Both the position numbers and the translations under genes were made by a program. Shown here piece by piece: positions 6,136 through 7,035 of a DNA stretch of 7,035 nucleotides (positions are counted from its first letter, which is position 1; every line of letters begins with the position of its first letter). Below the pieces are notes generated by a model. It had not been told where the DNA came from. It saw only the letters and a program-made list of their open reading frames with translations, and ran no database searches. Source of the stretch: an uncultured beta proteobacterium (GTDB lineage Bacteria > Pseudomonadota > Gammaproteobacteria > Burkholderiales > SG8-39); NCBI GenBank assembly GCA_902826155.1, contig CADEDU010000094.1, positions 1 to 7,035 on the forward strand. Reading direction: 5' to 3'.

Positions 6136-7035
6136 ATGTCAGCCGCAGTCGACAACACTGCCAACGTCGATCACGAAGCCGGGCTCGCCGCATCGGATCG
6201 CCCCCTGGTCGTGGCGAGCGGGCTGGGACGCGACTTCGATGTCTCCAAACCCTGGCTCAACCGGATGTTCGAGCGCGAGGGGCGCCAGATCCTGCGCGCG
6301 GTCGATGACGTGAGCTTCACCATCGCGCGCGGCGAGACGCTCGGACTGGTAGGCGAGTCCGGATGCGGCAAATCGACCGTGGCGCGACTCATCGTCGGGC
6401 TGTACCGACCTTCGCGTGGATCGATCACGTTCGACGGCACCACGATCGACACGCACACCGCGAACAACGTCGTGCAACGCGAAGCGCGACGGCGCATGCA
6501 GATGATCTTCCAGGACCCGTACGCCAGCCTCAATCCACGCTGGCGCGTGAGCGACATCATCGCCGAGCCGCTGCGCGTGCAAGGCGCAAGCAACGCAATG
6601 GCGACCGATCGCGACGGCATCAACGCACGTGTCGGCGAACTGCTGCGACAGGTCGGACTGACTGCCGATGACGGGCTGAAGTATCCGCACGAATTCTCCG
6701 GCGGCCAGCGCCAGCGCATCTCGATCGCACGCGCGCTGTCTTCCAATCCGGAATTCCTGGTGTGCGACGAGCCCACCTCGGCGCTCGACGTGTCGGTGCA
6801 GGCGCAGATACTCAACCTGATGAAGCAGCTGCAGCGCACGCTGCGCCTCACGTATCTGTTCATCTCGCACAATCTCGCGGTGATCTCGCACATTGCCGAT
6901 CGCACCGGCGTGATGTACCTGGGCCGGCTGGTGGAACTGGCGCCGACGCGCGCGTTGTTCACTCGACCGCGCCATCCGTACACGCGCATGCTGATCGATG
7001 CGATTCCGGACATGCGCATGACCGGCGCCGCGCGC
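6136..7035 (+). CDS. dppF: peptide-type ABC transporter ATP-binding protein, DppF/OppF family (C-terminus cut by window edge)
   Basis: The frame from ATG 6136 stays open to the last base, giving 300 residues without a stop. It is the second ATPase of the importer. After about 22 residues of variable N-terminus comes the DppF-type insertion [17 protein letters not shown] (34-50), then Walker A GESGCGKS (73-80), Gln126 in FQDP, signature FSGGQRQRI (187-195), Walker B EFLVCDEP (206-213), D-loop ALD (216-218) and H-loop His245 in [16 protein letters not shown] (280-291) marks the start of the C-terminal oligopeptide domain, whose cysteine motif would lie beyond the window. It starts 15 bases after dppD in the same frame, separated by a clean TGA. 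TTG 6127 is an alternative in-frame start, less likely. No strong ribosome site is seen. The gene symbol is by family. Confidence 0.92.
   Translation, partial: MSAAVDNTANVDHEAGLAASDRPLVVASGLGRDFDVSKPWLNRMFEREGRQILRAVDDVSFTIARGETLGLVGESGCGKSTVARLIVGLYRPSRGSITFDGTTIDTHTANNVVQREARRRMQMIFQDPYASLNPRWRVSDIIAEPLRVQGASNAMATDRDGINARVGELLRQVGLTADDGLKYPHEFSGGQRQRISIARALSSNPEFLVCDEPTSALDVSVQAQILNLMKQLQRTLRLTYLFISHNLAVISHIADRTGVMYLGRLVELAPTRALFTRPRHPYTRMLIDAIPDMRMTGAAR

Noticed and set aside
6118..6138. Possible fusion or frameshift between dppD and dppF, which lie in the same frame.
   Set aside because: A clean TGA at 6118-6120 separates two complete, normally arranged ATPase domains, and ATG 6136 follows. 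Separate D and F proteins are the family norm.
6139..7019. Two - strand open frames of about 280 codons opposite dppF.
   Set aside because: They lie entirely opposite a clear ABC ATPase gene and show no domain of their own; the + strand frame with all ATPase motifs is the real gene.

Overview
The window reads as a stretch of GC-rich Gram-negative (proteobacterial) chromosome. By eye the base composition is strongly GC-biased, with G or C preferred at third codon positions. The solute-binding protein has a Sec signal peptide without a lipobox, as expected for a periplasmic protein. The tRNA-Gly(CCC) closely matches the enterobacterial/beta-gammaproteobacterial form and has an encoded CCA end. 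A betaproteobacterium, for example in Burkholderiales, is my best guess from the style of the proteins, but the sequence alone does not prove it.

Layout. Bases 1-65 look like the last codons of a + strand membrane protein, probably an EamA-type transporter. Bases 92-165 are a tRNA-Gly(CCC) gene on the - strand. Bases 166-323 are a noncoding spacer between the divergent tRNA and the operon. From 324 to the right edge there is one + strand operon of six genes: a DppB-type permease, an M20D metallo-amidohydrolase, a family 5 solute-binding protein, a DppC-type permease, a DppD-type ATPase and a DppF-type ATPase. The last gene runs off the right edge and lacks its C-terminus. Gene-to-gene spacings are 8, 98, 27, 0 and 15 bases.

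How the genes work together. The binding protein should capture a small peptide-like ligand in the periplasm, the two permeases form the membrane channel, and the two ATPases drive import. The cytoplasmic M20D enzyme would then hydrolyse an amide bond in the imported compound. The gene order is unusual compared with the classic A-B-C-D-F order: the hydrolase and binding-protein genes sit between the two permease genes. In my hand alignment the binding protein has Ala where OppA and DppA have the Asp that holds the free amino terminus of a peptide. M20D enzymes often cleave N-acyl amino acids, so together these suggest an N-blocked (acylated) amino acid or other non-classical ligand. This is a hypothesis, not a demonstrated function.

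Regulatory signals. The only strong Shine-Dalgarno sequence belongs to the binding-protein gene. It follows the only sizeable intergenic gap in the operon, which holds a compound inverted repeat and a possible -35 box. A compact GC hairpin directly follows the binding-protein stop codon and could set a high ratio of binding protein to membrane components. I see no transposon, CRISPR array, phage gene or clearly new system; this is mostly an ordinary transport/catabolic operon with an interesting substrate question.
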